A DNA stretch of 64,000 nucleotides from Watersipora subatra (lineage: Eukaryota; Bryozoa; Gymnolaemata; Cheilostomatida; Watersiporidae). Positions 31,828 to 43,203 of this stretch are shown piece after piece. A program made the translations under genes and the position numbers. Every line of letters begins with the position of its first letter. The first letter of the stretch is position 1. Where the stretch lies: positions 5,642,001-5,706,000 of the forward strand of contig NC_088708.1 in NCBI RefSeq assembly GCF_963576615.1. The letters run 5' to 3'. The notes under the pieces were generated by a model. It did no database searches. It was not told the origin of the DNA and saw nothing but the letters and a program-made list of their open reading frames with translations.

Positions 31828-32757
31828 TAAAGCACATAAATTACATAATTTTTTTATTGTATATTTCAATACATCAGAGTCTTGGCTTTCGAATGCGCTA
31901 TTGTTTGCCATGGTGAGACAGACATTGGTTGGTGTTTATAGGATCTCCCCAGAGCTCTACCTCGAAAAATTTTACTGGCATAGTCTCGAAAATTGTGACG
32001 TCACAATTCTCATATTCGTTGTTGTGTGCTCTTACTGCTTATTTATCAACTACGAAAGTGACGATAATGATGTTAGTGGCAGACGAAGGTAGGACAACTC
32101 CAGAGAATGAATAAAGATGATAAAGGAATCAGTGTCATTAGTTCTCCATGTAAATATCATTTCTATGGTAAGTACCTCAGACTCCAAGAACCATACTATA
32201 TTTTCTCGATGATATCATGCCCTAGCTCTTTATTTTTAATGCGATGTTATGTTGAGGGGCACGACTGAGACTAATTAATTTCAAGCATTGCGTGATCTCG
32301 CGAAAGTGCGATTGACATTTAGTCCTAAGGCCACGCAACCGCAGGTCATAATTCAATCGATGTGATTTCATTACTTTTATCAACGACTACATTTATTGAA
32401 GCATAATTAATTAACCCAGAACATGTGTTTGTATTGGTCGGGCGTTAGCACGATCGCGGGCATTGTTGATTATCTAGAATCTTAGTTTATTATTAGTGCT
32501 CTCCGGGTTTAACAGCACCGATTGTCGCAGAAAAACGCAGCCTCAATGGCAGCGAAAGGGATCAACGACCTAAGGCTAAATGAGAATTATGACGCCACAT
32601 TTTGAGTATCTGAACCAAGTGTTTTTTTTGCAGGATGTACTTTTGACACCCCGTTTTTCATAGTTCTATTATTCTTTGTGTATTGAACATAAGCTCATTC
32701 GAAAGCCAAGACTCTGATGCATTGAAATATATAATAAAAAAATTATGTAATTCATGG
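31828..32757. repeat. Inverted repeat pair, ~70-bp arms
   Basis: The segment around CAGAGTCTTGGCTTTCGAATG (31876-31896) reappears inverted around 32694-32714. The arms include the A/T-rich TTACATAATTTTTTTATTG. About 800 bp lie between. It may be another small element inside the P-like transposon or a secondary subterminal repeat. No gene was identified between the arms. Confidence 0.7.
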
Positions 32758-34590
32758 GCTTCAAGTGTTCCCGAACTTTTCAATTTTCTCTTGAGCTTGC
32801 AAAAACCAATCAAAATCGGGTTAACACTATTGTAAACAAAACCATGTGCTTTTCTACCCAAGCGCACGGGAAATACAATGCACGCTTGTTAGCATGGCTG
32901 AAGCAGTACTAAATCTAATTGCGCACCTGATGCTGAAGTAGTGAAATGGTATGATCTTATATTAATCAATGGTTCATATTATAAATTGGGTACTGTACAT
33001 CATGGTGATATGATTGAAATGGTTGCCTAAAGCGGTCCTCATTTATACATCAGGAACAAAGATGAGTGAGGTGATTGTGATCATTGTTTTGTATAAATAA
33101 TAGGAATTATAGCATGGATAGATGAATATTCTTTTGTTTTGGCTCTTTTTAAACAAGTATACATTGTATACCTTTGGTTCTATCCATAGATTGTTTTTGG
33201 ATTTATGCAAAAAAACATGCCACACTCTGCCTTTCAACCTTGACAATAGTTTCACAGATCCAGAACACCTTCAGCTGATAATTAACGCAGTGTGTAACCT
33301 TATAGAATGCAACAAGCAATGCTCTTCTGTATGTGAACTCGTATCTCTTTACCCAACATGCTCCAAATGTAGTCGTTATGAAACACAACAAAGATTTCAG
33401 GTGAAAAAGGAACACTACACCGATGCTCAGAGCCAGCTGTTAGATCAGCTTGATGCTATATCTCTTGAGTTTAGGGAGTATGTCTGGCAACAGTTGAAGC
33501 GAGAAGGTCTGAAACCAAATAATCATATGATGACAAGTGAGTATTCACCCATACTTATTTCTTGACGTTCAAAACCAATATCACAACCCAATGAGGTTGC
33601 CTTCTCTCACCTAACATGTTGCTAACAGCCACTGTAGGTGTAAACAAACATGAACATTATTAACATATTATGACCACATAATTCTTTTGATTTAGGACAA
33701 TGAGCACTATGCTAAGACTATTTATAAAGAGTCCAAATGCTTATAAGAACCTCAGAGGGAGCAAGATAATTGGTGTTGTACCCGCTGAGAGTACAGTAAT
33801 CAAACGTAAGAACCAGATAAAGCAAAGTCCAGGCATAAATATTGATTTATTAGCTTGGCTACGTGGAGAGGCCAACAAGAGAGGGTTGGCAGGTGTAGAA
33901 GGTCGACTAGCTGTTGACGAGATGTCAATATAGGTAAATTTTGTTTCATGGATGAACACTGAGATGCAATGGGACCTTTGAGACAGTTTTCTTAGTTTAT
34001 TAACTGCTTCTTCAAAAGATGGGCTAAATTTTATAACATCGACTCTCTGGGCTTATCATATTAGTGGTTTGTTTGGTAGAAAAAGTTAGAAGTGGCTCAT
34101 GTCGGCAGTGGTAGTGGCTTACATGAGTTCATTGGCTTTGAGGAGCTGGATCCAGTAATAACAGATCTGAGAGATGAGAAGGATAGTATGCTGACCAAAC
34201 ACGTCCTTCAGTTCCACTTCAACGGGCACGGTGGCTTCAGGTTTCCGTTTTGCCATGATACTGTAAAGGCCTATACAGCGGAGGAACTGAACCATCTTAT
34301 CCAAGATTTTATCTACTATCTATATGTCTATAACTTCAACGCAAGTAATTAATAGATAAAACATGACCCGTCTTTTGGTGGAGTTGTCTGTCCATGATAG
34401 TGAATCAACCAACAGAGCCCGAAGGAGATCTATCTGATAACTCTATAAAATGATAGTAAGATGGTTCAGACATTGATTTAAGTAATTAAACCATTATATT
34501 GTTGTTAGCATTGAAATAATCATGTTTTGCATTACAAAGTTTTGTGATTTGAAGCTACTGTATAACATAGTACATATACATTATCCAAAG

Positions 34591-34629
34591 CCAAGACACT
34601 TGGCCCCCAAAAGCCAAGTGTCTTGGCTA
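34591..34629. repeat. Perfect hairpin, 16-bp arms
   Basis: AGCCAAGACACTTGGC and GCCAAGTGTCTTGGCT are perfect reverse complements separated by about eight bases (CCCCAAAA), within the transposase region. Its role is unknown. Confidence 0.85.
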
Positions 34630-35971
34630 CATTATCCATCAAGAATTGAAAGGATCATCGATATAATAATCTATGGAGGGAATGAATTTAAACATCCTCC
34701 CCACTCAAAATAGAAATTAGACACCAGAAAGCCTGCGCTTTTATTTCCTTCTAGTAATGAACTTTTCACAAAACAGGTTGATTATGTTAATCTTGATGGA
34801 GCCGCTGTTAACAGAAAAGTTTTAAAATTCAACACTACACACCCAATCAGATCGTACACATATACTAGCCGCAACATGAATAATAGCAAATCTACAATCT
34901 CATGGACTGGAAATCAAACTTTTCGGTTGTTTAAAATAAGTTATTTATACAATATTTTAGTAAGATATTCCATGTCACATGATATGTTTTTCTTTGGACA
35001 TTGTGTGAAAAAGCTACAAAACTCTTTATATGGATGCAGGCTGGTGGGACCAAGAGCAAGATTAAGAGCAGTAACACTAAGTTAGTGTCATCTGTGACAA
35101 CATGTCCAATAGTACAATTATCTATTTTATTCAATGATGTTGTTTTATCTGTCGATTTAGGATATCCGGTGTGGGACCACTATCTTAATCTGTACAGATG
35201 GTCTAATTAAACTGAAGTCAGTATTGCCAGAGGATTAACTAATAAGCATCTCTTCCTCACGACTAGCCTAAAAATGAAGAATGACCTGGCTGAGGCTATG
35301 CTCGATAGGATTATGCTGAACAGTTTCAAGGTTGGTTTCACATTGCACAACAATCAACATGATTGGTAGCTATTTTTCCAAGTGGGTAGGCTTGATTACC
35401 ATCATAACAAAATTAACGTCAAGAATCATTCATATATCTCATCATTTTATATCACTGATTGACCAATAATCTATATTGCTGCTAAGACAAGCTCAATCCA
35501 GGGGTTCTTATTGAATATAATGCAGGTGACCTAAAACAGGCAGAGGCAGCTCAATGGGATTGTCATATCCTTATTGATATCACATCTTTGTTCATGGTCC
35601 CACGACCAAACGAGCGGGAGCGAAGTTTGAGAGTTTTTATGATAAATGCATGTACACACAACTTACGAAAATTATTCATCAACAATGAGACGAACCCTTG
35701 TTTTGAAATCTCATCAACAAATTTAACCATCGTTTTGTAGAGTCGTTAAAGTATAATAACGATACAAAACACATATAAGCCTATTTAAATATGTTACCAA
35801 GTCTTTGTAAACCGTCGGCATTATCTTAAAACTTACCCATCTGAACGAATTATACACAAGTAGTCAAATTAATTTGGCTGAAATTCTTCACAAAACACTT
35901 GACAAGCTTGGTTTAATAAAAGTTAAGACCGGAAATTGAAACGCCGAGCGACAGAGAATAGAACAATTAAG

Positions 35972-37559
35972 CAGGGATTACGTGTTTGTCACAATTTCCA
36001 TTTCCATAACATTTCCATAATTCATTTTCATATTATTTCCATTTCCATAACATTTCCATAATCTATTTCCATATTATTTCCATTTCCATAACATTTCCAT
36101 AATTCATTTCCATATGATTTCCATTTCCATAACATTTCCATAATTTATTTCCATTTCCATAACATTTTCATAATTTATTTCCATATTATTTCCATTTCCA
36201 TAACATTTCCATAATTCATTTCCATATTATTTCCATTTCCATAACATTTCCATAATTCATTTCCATATTATTTCCATTTCCATAACATTTCCATAATTTA
36301 TTTCCATATTATTTCTATTTCCATAATATTTCCATAATTCCTTTCCATATTATTTCTATTTCTATAACATTTCCATAAATCATTTCCATATTTTTTCCAT
36401 TTCCATAACATTTCCATAATTCATTTCCATATTTTTTCCATTTCCATAACATTTCCATATTTCTAAAATAAAATTTCCATATCGATTTCCATAAAAATTA
36501 TGGAAATATTTATGTTTATGGAAATGGAAAAGTAAACATTTCCATAATATGTTTAGCGATCCCTGGTGTGTACGTATGTGTGCGCGCTTGCGTGTCAAAT
36601 GAGCGTGTGTGTGCAATCGTCAACTCTTCCCGAATATGTGATTAATTTATACATAATATGAATATGATATTTGCTTGCTAATATACTTTATTTAGGGTCC
36701 AGGCAACATCAAAACTGTATGCTACCATTGCCTATAACTAAGCCAGAGACGATTTGAGATGTTTTGAGAGTTTCTTTCAGACTCCCTTAATAGTTTCTGT
36801 AATACCACTGATGTTAGCTGGGTTTGTGTGCTACCATTGTCCGTACATGTAGCCAAGTCCAGAGACAATTTGAGTTAATTTCTTCCAGACCACTTTAATA
36901 GTTTCTGTAATACCACGGATGTTAGCTGGGTTTGTGTGTTACCATTGTCTATACATGTAGCCGAGCAAGAGACAATTTGAGTTAGTTTCTTCCAGACCCC
37001 TTTAATAGTTTCTGTAATACCACTGATGTTAGCTGTTTGTGTATTACCATTGTCTATTCATGTAGCCTAGTCTATACAATATAACTCCCCTCTGTTTATA
37101 TCTTGGATTACGTGTATGTTACAATTTCCATAATTCAATTCTATGTTATTTCCATTTCCATAAAATTTCCATAATTCATTTCCATAATTTCCATATTATT
37201 TCCATTTCCATACCCTTTCCATAATTTATTTCCATTTCCATAATATTTCCATAATTCATTTCCATATTATTTCCATTTCCATAATTCATTTCCATATTTT
37301 TTTCCATTTCCATAACATTTCCATAATTTATTTCCATATTATTTCCATTTCCATAACATTTCCATAATTCATTTCCATATTTTTTCCATTTCCATAACAT
37401 TTCCATAATTCATTTCCATATTATTTCCATTTCCATAACATTTCCATATTTCTAAAATAAAATTTCCATATCCATTTCCATAAAATTATGGAAATATTTA
37501 TGTTTATGGAAATGGATATGGAAAAGTAAACATTTCCATAATATGTTTAGCGATCCCTG
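35972..37559. mobile_element. hAT-type non-autonomous element made of minisatellites
   Basis: It begins CAGGGAT and ends ATCCCTG, with identical 8-bp CAATTAAG duplications at 35964-35971 and 37560-37567, diagnostic of the hAT group. The interior holds two large arrays of TTTCCATTTCCATAACATTTCCATAATTCAT-like units (about 35996-36550 and 37120-37545) around a ~105-bp tandem repeat at about 36721-37075. The last 80 bp pair with themselves (TTCCATAAAATTATGGAA). No transposase is present. Confidence 0.85.
36721..37075. repeat. ~105-bp tandem repeat inside the hAT-type element
   Basis: Just over three units, each with TACCATTGTCTATACATGTAGCC, an AGAGACAATTTGAG segment and TTTCTGTAATACCACTGATG. It lies between the two TTCCAT-rich arrays. 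Confidence 0.8.
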
Positions 37560-38829
37560 CAATTAAGTCGTGCGCATTTCACGGAAAAATAACGTGCACA
37601 TTTCACCAGTCTATAGCATTGTCGAATTGCCCAAGGTTTCTGTAATTAACGTAGGAGTACTGAAATCATTTCATTTCAAGAAAGTTTCTTTTTTGCCGAT
37701 GTCAAAGTAACTGACATTCTAGACACTCTTGAGTGCTTTGGTATTCTAACTGATGTCCAACGCAGTGTAAGTAAAGGAAATGACGATGATTTCTTTTCCA
37801 ACGATCTTTGTGAGGTAATTACAATATTTAATTATAAGTTTGGATGACTACAGAACAATGACTACCTAGTACAGATTTTCTAAAAATCTATATAAATATC
37901 ACAACTTCTTGATATTGCTAGCTATGACGTTTTGAAATGTAAACAAAATTGTGCATTGGTTTTATATTATTACTATATTAATAATATTGGTTATTCTAAT
38001 AATATCAGTGCATTTTACTTCTAATATTGGCCAATATTGCATTTCTCCTATTGCAGGGGAGAGATATAAATATATAATCTTTTTCTTTGATTATTGCTCA
38101 TTTGTTGTATATAATAACACCCACATCCAGTACATTACAGCTACCATTGCAGTTATTCTATTGCACTGCAGTGCCATTTCACTGCTAATATTGCATTTCT
38201 TAACTACCAGTACCCTTTCTTTTTTTCAATATCACTTTGGTCGTGGGCTGTATGACAGTGGAATTTCTAGTATATTTTGTTTTAGATGTACAGAAGAATC
38301 CTTAGCAATACCACTAGTGTTGATGGCCTGATTGAACTGCTTGAAGTTAAATGTGATTTGATTGAAGTTTTCAATGATCAGAAACCAGTGAGCTCCCTTG
38401 GTGATCCGAGGATAAAGACAATACAAAGGGCATTAGATTACTTTAAGACATTACTGGATGCAAAGAGGTATGAAAGCTTCACCGCAGAATGCACATGGGA
38501 CATGGTAAATTGTCTAACCACTATTCTGGAACTTACCATACGGGTAACATCAAAGAAGGGCACACTTATAATTGGACTCATCAACTCGGATGTTATAGAG
38601 AACCATATACAGAAAGCCAATAGAAACCCAACATATAAGACCTGTTGCTATATACAGAACAGTGTTCTTTTGACACAACCAGTGTCTTTATCTAAAAAGC
38701 GAAATGCACATGTCAAGTTTCTGACATTTTAATAACTTTATGCATTCACCTTACAACACTGCCATGGTGACTTTATTATAAGTTGGTGTTTTGGTAAACC
38801 ATCAACCTACATAGATACAAATATTCATA

Positions 38830-41260
38830 TCACATTTCTTCACAAAATGGGCACTCCCACTCAGAATCGCCTATCCTTCGAAACTCTGATGGTTCCATCC
38901 CAGTGCATATTCTGTGGTACCAATCATCACAACTGTAACATACATGTTGATAAATAATAATAATAATAATGTAATCGTTATAAACTAAAATAAACAATGA
39001 TTCAAGGATTAGATTGTGGATACCATTCAAATTGACATTGTTGACATAATTAGCAACAGCCAGGAGGCCATTTTCCAAGATGAAAACAGATGATATATTA
39101 GCAAACCAGGACCAAAGCCCATATACTTGTTGTTTCGTATGATGTTTCTACTATAAACGCATGTTTGTTATTACTGCTTTGCAAGTTCTGTAGTACTTCA
39201 ATGATTAAGCACTTATTATTACATTTTACAAATGTTGGCCACTATGTGTCAACTGCTGAACATACGGTTAGCTTTGAAATACGTATGTTTGTCTCACCCA
39301 TCGCATTGAAGCCAATCAACATCACCACCATCGCTATCAACAACTGTTCCTGCACAAAGTATGCATGTATCATTCTCCACTGGCTCGAGAGCAGCAGGCT
39401 GGTCAGTTAATTCAACGGGAACAGCAGTCCTGCGCTCGACCTGCATTCGGCGGGTGAATTCCTTCTTCAGCTTTCTATTCACCATCTTCCTAGCCTCCCA
39501 AGTCCTTGTTCTTATTATCCTTAGCAATACCATAGCATACAACTCTACAACGATGATAACTGTGATGCCTGGATGGTCTGTACACAGCCTTCATTGGGTC
39601 AGGAGGTCAGTGGGGAAGTTGATGTTGCTGATTGACTGCTTTTTTCCTCCATGGCCAATTAAAAGCATCTTCAACTCAAAACATAGCATGGGCGTGGCGT
39701 TTTTGAGATGCACAGTGGGAACCATCCCCTCCCTCACTCTAGGGGAGCCATGTCAGGCTACACAATCAGACCTTTTTTAAAAACTATATTGGCTGACCGC
39801 CCCAACCATACACCCACCTTTTGTTGCCTGTGCACCAATAGAAACTTCTTCAAACAAACACTGCCATTGATGAGTAAGCGCCTGGCTATTCTCTGCAGCA
39901 CTGTTAGCATTAGATGGTGTTCTCCTGGTTAATCTTCTCTCTTCAGCGAACCATGGGGTGAGAAAACACCAAAGACTGAGGAAAAACCGGAATGCATCAT
40001 CGCTGATGTATGTCAGGGAGGAGCCCTCATTCTCTTTGGGCAGACAGACTTGAAGTGAGACTTGGTCATTAATATCTACCGGCAACCGATGTTTGTTAAC
40101 CTTTATTGTTCTCAGTGCTAGCAACATCTCTTTACACTGCTTGGCCTGTTCAATCTTACTGTAGGAAAGTCTCATTTGGCGTGCTTCTAGAGCTTTTGAA
40201 ACAAGTCTTATTGCTGACCCAGCTATATATCTAAAAATAGAAATGCTAGCATGATGTATTCTAGATTATGACTGGTCCTTTAGTTGTCATATACCCAGGC
40301 CCTGTAGTTGTCATATATCCAGGCCATATTATGTTAATTGTGATACAGAAACAGTCTGGTAATTGATTCCTTCCTGGTAAAGCAGAGATGAGGTTTTTAA
40401 ACTCCACTGATGAGCTTACACTAGCTTAAGTTTGTGCTGGTAGTGTAAATAGTGCAACTTAGCCCAACCATTAGGCCAAAAATTTGGTGATGGGTATTGG
40501 GCGATGGGTAGTGCAACTGTGCAAATAATGTATGTTCTTGCTCCATTCTACTGAACTTAACATAGAACACTGCGTACAATGACTAGTCTGTGCACAGGGC
40601 TATAGAGTCAAGCTTTGCATTCAATCGTTTAACAAACCTGATTCTGGCTCTGGCTGGATCACTGAGAGATAACACGTCACTACTAAATGTCTGTGCTCTG
40701 CTGTCTTTATTATTCTTATCTTCAGATACTTTTTTCAAACATTGTTTGAACACTGCAACAGCTTGTCTATCTGAACTGCCACGTGCAAGTAATCTTTTCC
40801 CTTCTAGGAAGACATTAGAGCTGGCAAACTGATACACCCTACAAGCAGTCATTGCTACAATCAAACAACTACATAAACACTATATTTGGCACCAACCAAC
40901 CCTCTGCCCTCATTATTATCTTACTCATGTTTTCACTTTGGATAAGGTCCATGGTATGTCATTGGTAAATTTCAAAGAGCTCTTCTCAATTTAACAGTAA
41001 GCGACTAAACATTGTCACTTTTGCCTTCCTGCATTTTCATGCATGCTGTTACCTTGACAAGAATGCTGTTCTTGGTATTTTCTGTGTCTGCACTATGTTC
41101 CAAATCATCAGAAGCGCAGCAACAACAAACTCTCCAAAGCTGTCTTTTGGTTCATCTATTTGGTTTACAGCAATAAACTCATCAACTTCCTGCTTCGTAA
41201 ATAGCCACTCTGTATCATCCTCGCGTGTCAATGAACTTGCCTCACTTGATCTATTTGTTT
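38830..41260 (-). CDS. PHD-finger protein, five exons, apparently intact, inside the P-like transposon
   Basis: Exons in coding order: about 41054-41260, 40638-40838, 39818-40230, 39298-39544 and 38830-38932. Every intron is GT-AG, all four joins match in phase, and the combined frame has no stop until TGA at 38830. The first exon's own start is not located; coding may extend to about 41330. The C-terminus is a complete C4HC3 PHD zinc finger split by the last intron: CILC, WLQCDG, then CDDWYHRICTGM and WECPFCE. The upstream ~270 residues are mostly helical and charged and I do not recognise them. PHD fingers usually bind histone H3 tails (family knowledge). The gene runs toward the transposase gene, with 97 bp between the two stops. 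A captured host gene is the alternative to a true transposon partner. Confidence 0.75.
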
Positions 41261-41748
41261 CCTGTGTGACAAAGTTATATGTAAGCTGTAGGTAAGATTT
41301 TATCTTCTCACGGAAACAAGCACGATGGTCAATATTAAAGGGACAGTATAGTTATCTGGAGATTCTGACCCCCCTCTATTTGGAATAGATGTGATTATTA
41401 TAGTTGTTTTCATCTGAAAGATAAGCTTTTTAGCTTTCCAATGATGTTTGTTCATCATTGTCAGTCAATAATTGTGCCCAGTAGCCCCATAACAAAACTC
41501 CATGCTCTGGGGCCAAAATGAAATCGCTGTAGGAATTGCCTTCTCCCTTACCAGAGTTTTTACATCCTCACCATAATATTGCAATTGGCCGCGCGGGGAG
41601 TGGTTAGGGTTTCAGGTTATCGTTTAGAAATTTGTTAACTCTCGCTGCCCAAATACCCCAGTCCCGGCAAAAGATATTACATATTGTCATTGTTTAACTA
41701 TCTTTGGTCTAATATCCGGCATTGGTGTTGTTTTTGTGAATGTGCGCG

Positions 41749-41805
41749 CGCGCGTGTGTAGCCTATGGCTCGGCTTCGGCAATATCCCACCAAAGGACAC
41801 TTGTG
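41749..41805 (-). repeat. Right terminal inverted repeat of the P-like transposon
   Basis: Reversed, it reads CACAAGTGTCCTTTGGTGGG, then ATATTGCCGAAG and an AGGCTACACAC segment, matching 31487-31548 apart from a small gap. It is followed by ACAAGAAT, the putative target duplicate. Confidence 0.8.
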
Positions 41806-41813
41806 ACAAGAAT

Positions 41814-42741
41814 ACTAACCATTAGGTAGTAGTGACTTCACTCAGAATCATGTATTGGTACTGTGAACTGTTTCAGCCCAGATTGTGAAGAATTCAACTG
41901 GCGCTTTTACTTGTTTTGTATTGATATTTAATAAGCACCGTAAAAACTACAATAAAATGCATATTATCTGAGATATTAATTTCTACAGAATAATGAAAGG
42001 CTATAATTGATATACATATATACTATAATACAAAATAACTAACAGTGTTGCTTGTAGTTAGACAAACAATACATGAAACATAGTAATGAATAATACTGAA
42101 TAATGAACAGAATAAAAACAATACCTTGTTTGACTCTCAGGGGAAACAGTTATATAATATAAATGAATGTCTTCTTGTAGTTGCCTCTCAATTAATGCGA
42201 GTAAATATGTAGCTGTTTGATTATGTAAGGCATATAATCAGGAGCTAGATATGATAGTATAATATATGAAAGTTTGTTGTAGAGATATGTAAATCCTATA
42301 TGTTACTAGTTCTCCTGTTGCCTAAGGAATGAATCAACAACCAGGGTGAATACCTGTTAGGTTAGTGGTATCATTGGCCATCATAGAGCAATAAACAGCT
42401 ATGGGGTCACCAAAACTGATGACAAAAAACAGTTAATTACAAAAAGGATTACGTGCCAGGTCAGAGCAGTGAGAGTATAGCCTAGTGAACCTTACAGGTA
42501 TTGCAAGAATGTCAGCAGGCTGGTCTAATGCGTTAGTGAAACTATCATGGATTAGTAGAGCATGAAACTGAAAATAAACTTTTGATAAAGATGAAAAAAG
42601 TTTGAGAATAATACAATTTTCAAAGAGAAGAGTTTTGAATGCAAGCATGCAGCACAATGCTGGTCATACAATGCTGCTTGTTTGAGAAATGCACAAATAT
42701 TGCACGCTAGAACAGGACATCCAGGTTTTAAGATTTAGGTT
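41814..42741. other. Intergenic sequence, nothing recognised
   Basis: AT-rich, with one 74-codon open frame on - (42433-42657) lacking any recognisable domain. No repeat ends were seen. Confidence 0.4.
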
Positions 42742-43111
42742 CAGACCTGCCAACCCAAGAGTGGGGCAATGCGTGAGATTTGGTTTTGGGGCAATTGATG
42801 TACAAACCTGCCAAATCTCGCGCATTGGGCGTGAGACTCACGCAATCACCCAAAAAAAATGAAAATGTGTGAGAAATACGTGAGATTTGTGCCCCAATTT
42901 CCAAAATTTTATATATGCTATCATTGATACATCAATTGCCCCAAAATTAAATCTTACGCATTGCCCCACTCTTGCGTTGGCAGGTCTGTTGATGCATCAA
43001 TGATAGTATATATAAAATTGTGGAAATTGGGGCAAAAATCTCACGCATTTTCATTTTTTCTTTGGGGTGATTGCGTGAGTCCCACGCCCAATACGTGAGA
43101 GTTGGCAGGTA
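42742..43111. mobile_element. Fold-back MITE with CAGACCTGCCAAC ends, copy 1
   Basis: It begins CAGACCTGCCAACCCAAGAG and ends GAGAGTTGGCAGGT. Inside are repeated, mutually inverted TCTCACGCATT and CCCCAATTTCC segments, so the element looks like a head-to-head dimer. A related monomer lies at 63348-63517. It has no coding capacity. Confidence 0.7.
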
Positions 43112-43203
43112 TGTTTAGGCTTCAAAGGCTCCTGCTCAATTACTAAAACCAATCAAGAGCCAAAATTTTACTGCCGTATGTAAACCTGTTTGGGAAAAAA
43201 AAT

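Larger units (their letters stand above)
35598..38270 (+). mobile_element. Helentron-like element, copy 3, interrupted by a hAT-type element
   Basis: It starts TCCCACGACCAAAC and ends GGTCGTGGGCTGTATGACAG, then TTTCTAG just before T at 38271. These are the same two ends as copy 2 but in + orientation. Without the nested 1588-bp element it is shorter than copy 2, so it has internal deletions. It lies just upstream of the acceptor of the last P-like transposase exon (TTTTGTTTTAG at 38275-38285). Confidence 0.55.
33200..38732 (+). pseudogene. P-element-superfamily transposase, damaged, multi-exon
   Basis: Exon-like segments on +: about 33225-33536 (helical, donor GTGAGT), 33696-33933 (LLAWLRGEANKRGL, DEMSI), about 34091-34344 (HVLQFHFNGHGGFRFPF), about 34510-34900, about 35160-35330 (GLTNKHLFLTTSLKMKNDLA) and about 38286-38732 (LIIGLINSDVIENH). 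These match the family's RNase H-like core and C-terminal motifs; the Asp of DEMSI and the Glu of DVIENH are likely catalytic positions. Damage: a TAG at 33931-33933 directly before the donor GTAAAT, where the family normally has Gln; an in-frame TAA near 35208; and a stop on the simplest 33536/33696 join. No N-terminal THAP domain was found. Exons 35330 and 38286 abut normally across the Helentron-bearing intron. Confidence 0.7.
31487..41805 (+). mobile_element. 10.3-kb P-superfamily transposon with a companion PHD-finger gene
   Basis: The left end CACAGGTGTCCTTTAGTGGG and the reversed right end CACAAGTGTCCTTTGGTGGG begin terminal inverted repeats of about 60 bp (GGGATATTGCCGAAG is identical in both). 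The flanks are 8-bp near-duplicates: ATAAGAAT (31479-31486) and ACAAGAAT (41806-41813). Inside are a P-type transposase gene on + (about 33200-38732) and a converging PHD-finger gene on - (41260-38830). P elements are known to make 8-bp duplications. A Helentron-like element (35598-38270) with a nested hAT-type element (35972-37559) lies in a transposase intron. The same left end forms the fold-back at 43204-44705. Confidence 0.75.

Noticed and set aside
31901..32114. Two overlapping ~60-codon frames on +, considered as a THAP domain for the P-like transposase
   Set aside because: No C2CH pattern of a THAP domain is present.
36380..37406. Met/Glu/Asn/Lys-rich frames on -
   Set aside because: Translations of the TTCCAT tandem arrays inside the hAT-type element.
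35972..37545. CRISPR array
   Set aside because: The repeats are contiguous degenerate tandem units in an animal transposon, without unique spacers of constant size.
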